DNA from: Acidobacteriota bacterium
GTDB taxonomy: Bacteria; Acidobacteriota; Terriglobia; Terriglobales; Acidobacteriaceae
Direction of reading: 5' to 3'
DNA: 6,163 nucleotides
Assembly (NCBI GenBank): GCA_021780095.1
Contig: JAJXZK010000083.1
Coordinates: 1 to 6,163 of the forward strand
Positions within the stretch are counted from its first letter, which is position 1; each line of letters opens with the position of its first letter. Of this stretch, positions 5,499 through 6,163 are shown in pieces. The translations under genes were made by a program, and so were the position numbers. The notes under the pieces are model-generated. The model worked only from the letters and a program-made list of their open reading frames with translations, was not told the DNA's origin and searched no databases.

Positions 5499-6163
5499 TT
5501 ATTTCTTCATCGCGGCGACAGCCTGGCGCTCTTCCATGGGAAGAAAGCGGCGTGCACGCTGCCCGGTGTAGATCTGCCGCGGACGGGCTATCTTCTGCTC
5601 TGCGTCCGTGACCATCTCCTGCCATTGCGCCAACCAGCCGACGGTGCGCGGGATGGCAAAAAGCGTAGTAAACATCGCGGGCTTGAAGCCCATGGCCTGG
5701 TAGATGATCCCTGAGTAGAAGTCGACATTGGGATACAACTTGCGTTCGACGAAATACTGGTCTTCGAGTGCAATCCGTTCCAACTCCAGAGCAATATCAA
5801 TCTTTGGGTTGCGTCCAGTCACTTCGAAGACCCGGTCGGCGGTCCACTTGATGATCTTGGCGCGGGGGTCGTAGTTTTTGTACACACGGTGCCCGAAACC
5901 CATCAGCTTTTCGTGTCCGTTCTTCACTTTCTGAATGTAGGCGGCCACGTTCTGTATGGAGCCGATCTCGTCGAGCATTTTGAGGACTTGTTCGTTGGCC
6001 CCGCCATGCAATGGTCCGGAGAGAGCCGCTGCTGCCGCTGCGGTCGCCACATAGGGATCGGCCTGCGAGCTACCTACCGAACGCATGGTGTTCGTGCTGC
6101 AGTTTTGTTCGTGGTCGGCGTGGAGGATGAACAGGACGTCGAGCGCGCGTGCAAGCACTGGAT
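5499..6163 (-). CDS. gltA: Citrate synthase, C-terminal half (N-terminus beyond window end)
   Basis: Condenses acetyl-CoA with oxaloacetate to citrate, the entry step of the TCA cycle, in the cytoplasm. The visible part reads from the window edge (frame open through a Pro codon at 6159-6161) to TAA at 5499-5501. GTG 6156-6158 is an internal Val, not the start. Counting from it, [11 protein letters not shown] is at 12-22, GPLHGGANE at 48-56 (catalytic His51), [14 protein letters not shown] at 87-100 (catalytic His90) and NVDFYSG at 144-150 (catalytic Asp146), followed by the FAIPRT and ARPRQIYTG segments typical of bacterial citrate synthase. All three catalytic residues are present with near-normal spacing, so the visible part looks functional. 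About 219 residues are seen; full-length bacterial enzymes have around 370-430. It is transcribed towards the plus-strand genes, and no neighbour belongs to the same pathway. Confidence 0.97.
   Translation of the reverse strand, partial: PVLARALDVLFILHADHEQNCSTNTMRSVGSSQADPYVATAAAAAALSGPLHGGANEQVLKMLDEIGSIQNVAAYIQKVKNGHEKLMGFGHRVYKNYDPRAKIIKWTADRVFEVTGRNPKIDIALELERIALEDQYFVERKLYPNVDFYSGIIYQAMGFKPAMFTTLFAIPRTVGWLAQWQEMVTDAEQKIARPRQIYTGQRARRFLPMEERQAVAAMKK

Noticed and set aside
5058..5714. Long overlapping ORFs on both strands (5058-5486 -, 5074-5625 -, 5172-5714 +)
   Set aside because: They are mutually overlapping, run into the gltA coding region in wrong frames or are low in complexity, and show no motifs.

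Overview
This is a bacterial chromosomal window of moderately high GC, with typical Shine-Dalgarno sequences and densely packed genes. The taxon cannot be fixed from the sequence. The citrate synthase type and the small zinc-ribbon and Lys-rich proteins remind me of Acidobacteriota, but that is a weak inference.

Positions 2-3923 (+) hold a type IA topoisomerase (topoisomerase III, TopB) whose first few dozen residues lie outside the window, followed directly by a RecQ helicase. The two are not separate genes in the usual sense. The conserved TopB C-terminus changes reading frame at a GGG run (1728-1730), and the new frame continues without a stop through a Ser/Pro-rich linker into a complete RecQ (helicase core, four-Cys zinc module, HRDC-like end). 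Removing one G gives a single topoisomerase III-RecQ polypeptide of roughly 1340 residues. In other organisms these two enzymes cooperate as separate proteins to decatenate DNA and dissolve recombination intermediates. The interruption may be a sequencing or assembly error, a real inactivating mutation, or, less likely, +1 recoding.

Positions 3924-4055 are a short gap with nested inverted repeats. It leads into a small MTH1187/DUF77-type thiamine-binding protein gene (4056-4364, +) with a good ribosome binding site. From 4365 to 4747 there is no gene I can assign with confidence, only two short ORFs in tandem and some small hairpins. Next come a 68-residue CxxC/CxxC zinc-ribbon-like protein (4748-4954, +) and a likely 47-residue Lys-rich protein (5105-5248, +).

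The right edge (5499-6163, -) is the C-terminal half of citrate synthase (gltA), convergent with everything to its left and cut by the window end. No tRNA, rRNA, CRISPR array, insertion sequence or phage gene was seen. The most notable item is the frame-disrupted TopB-RecQ fusion.
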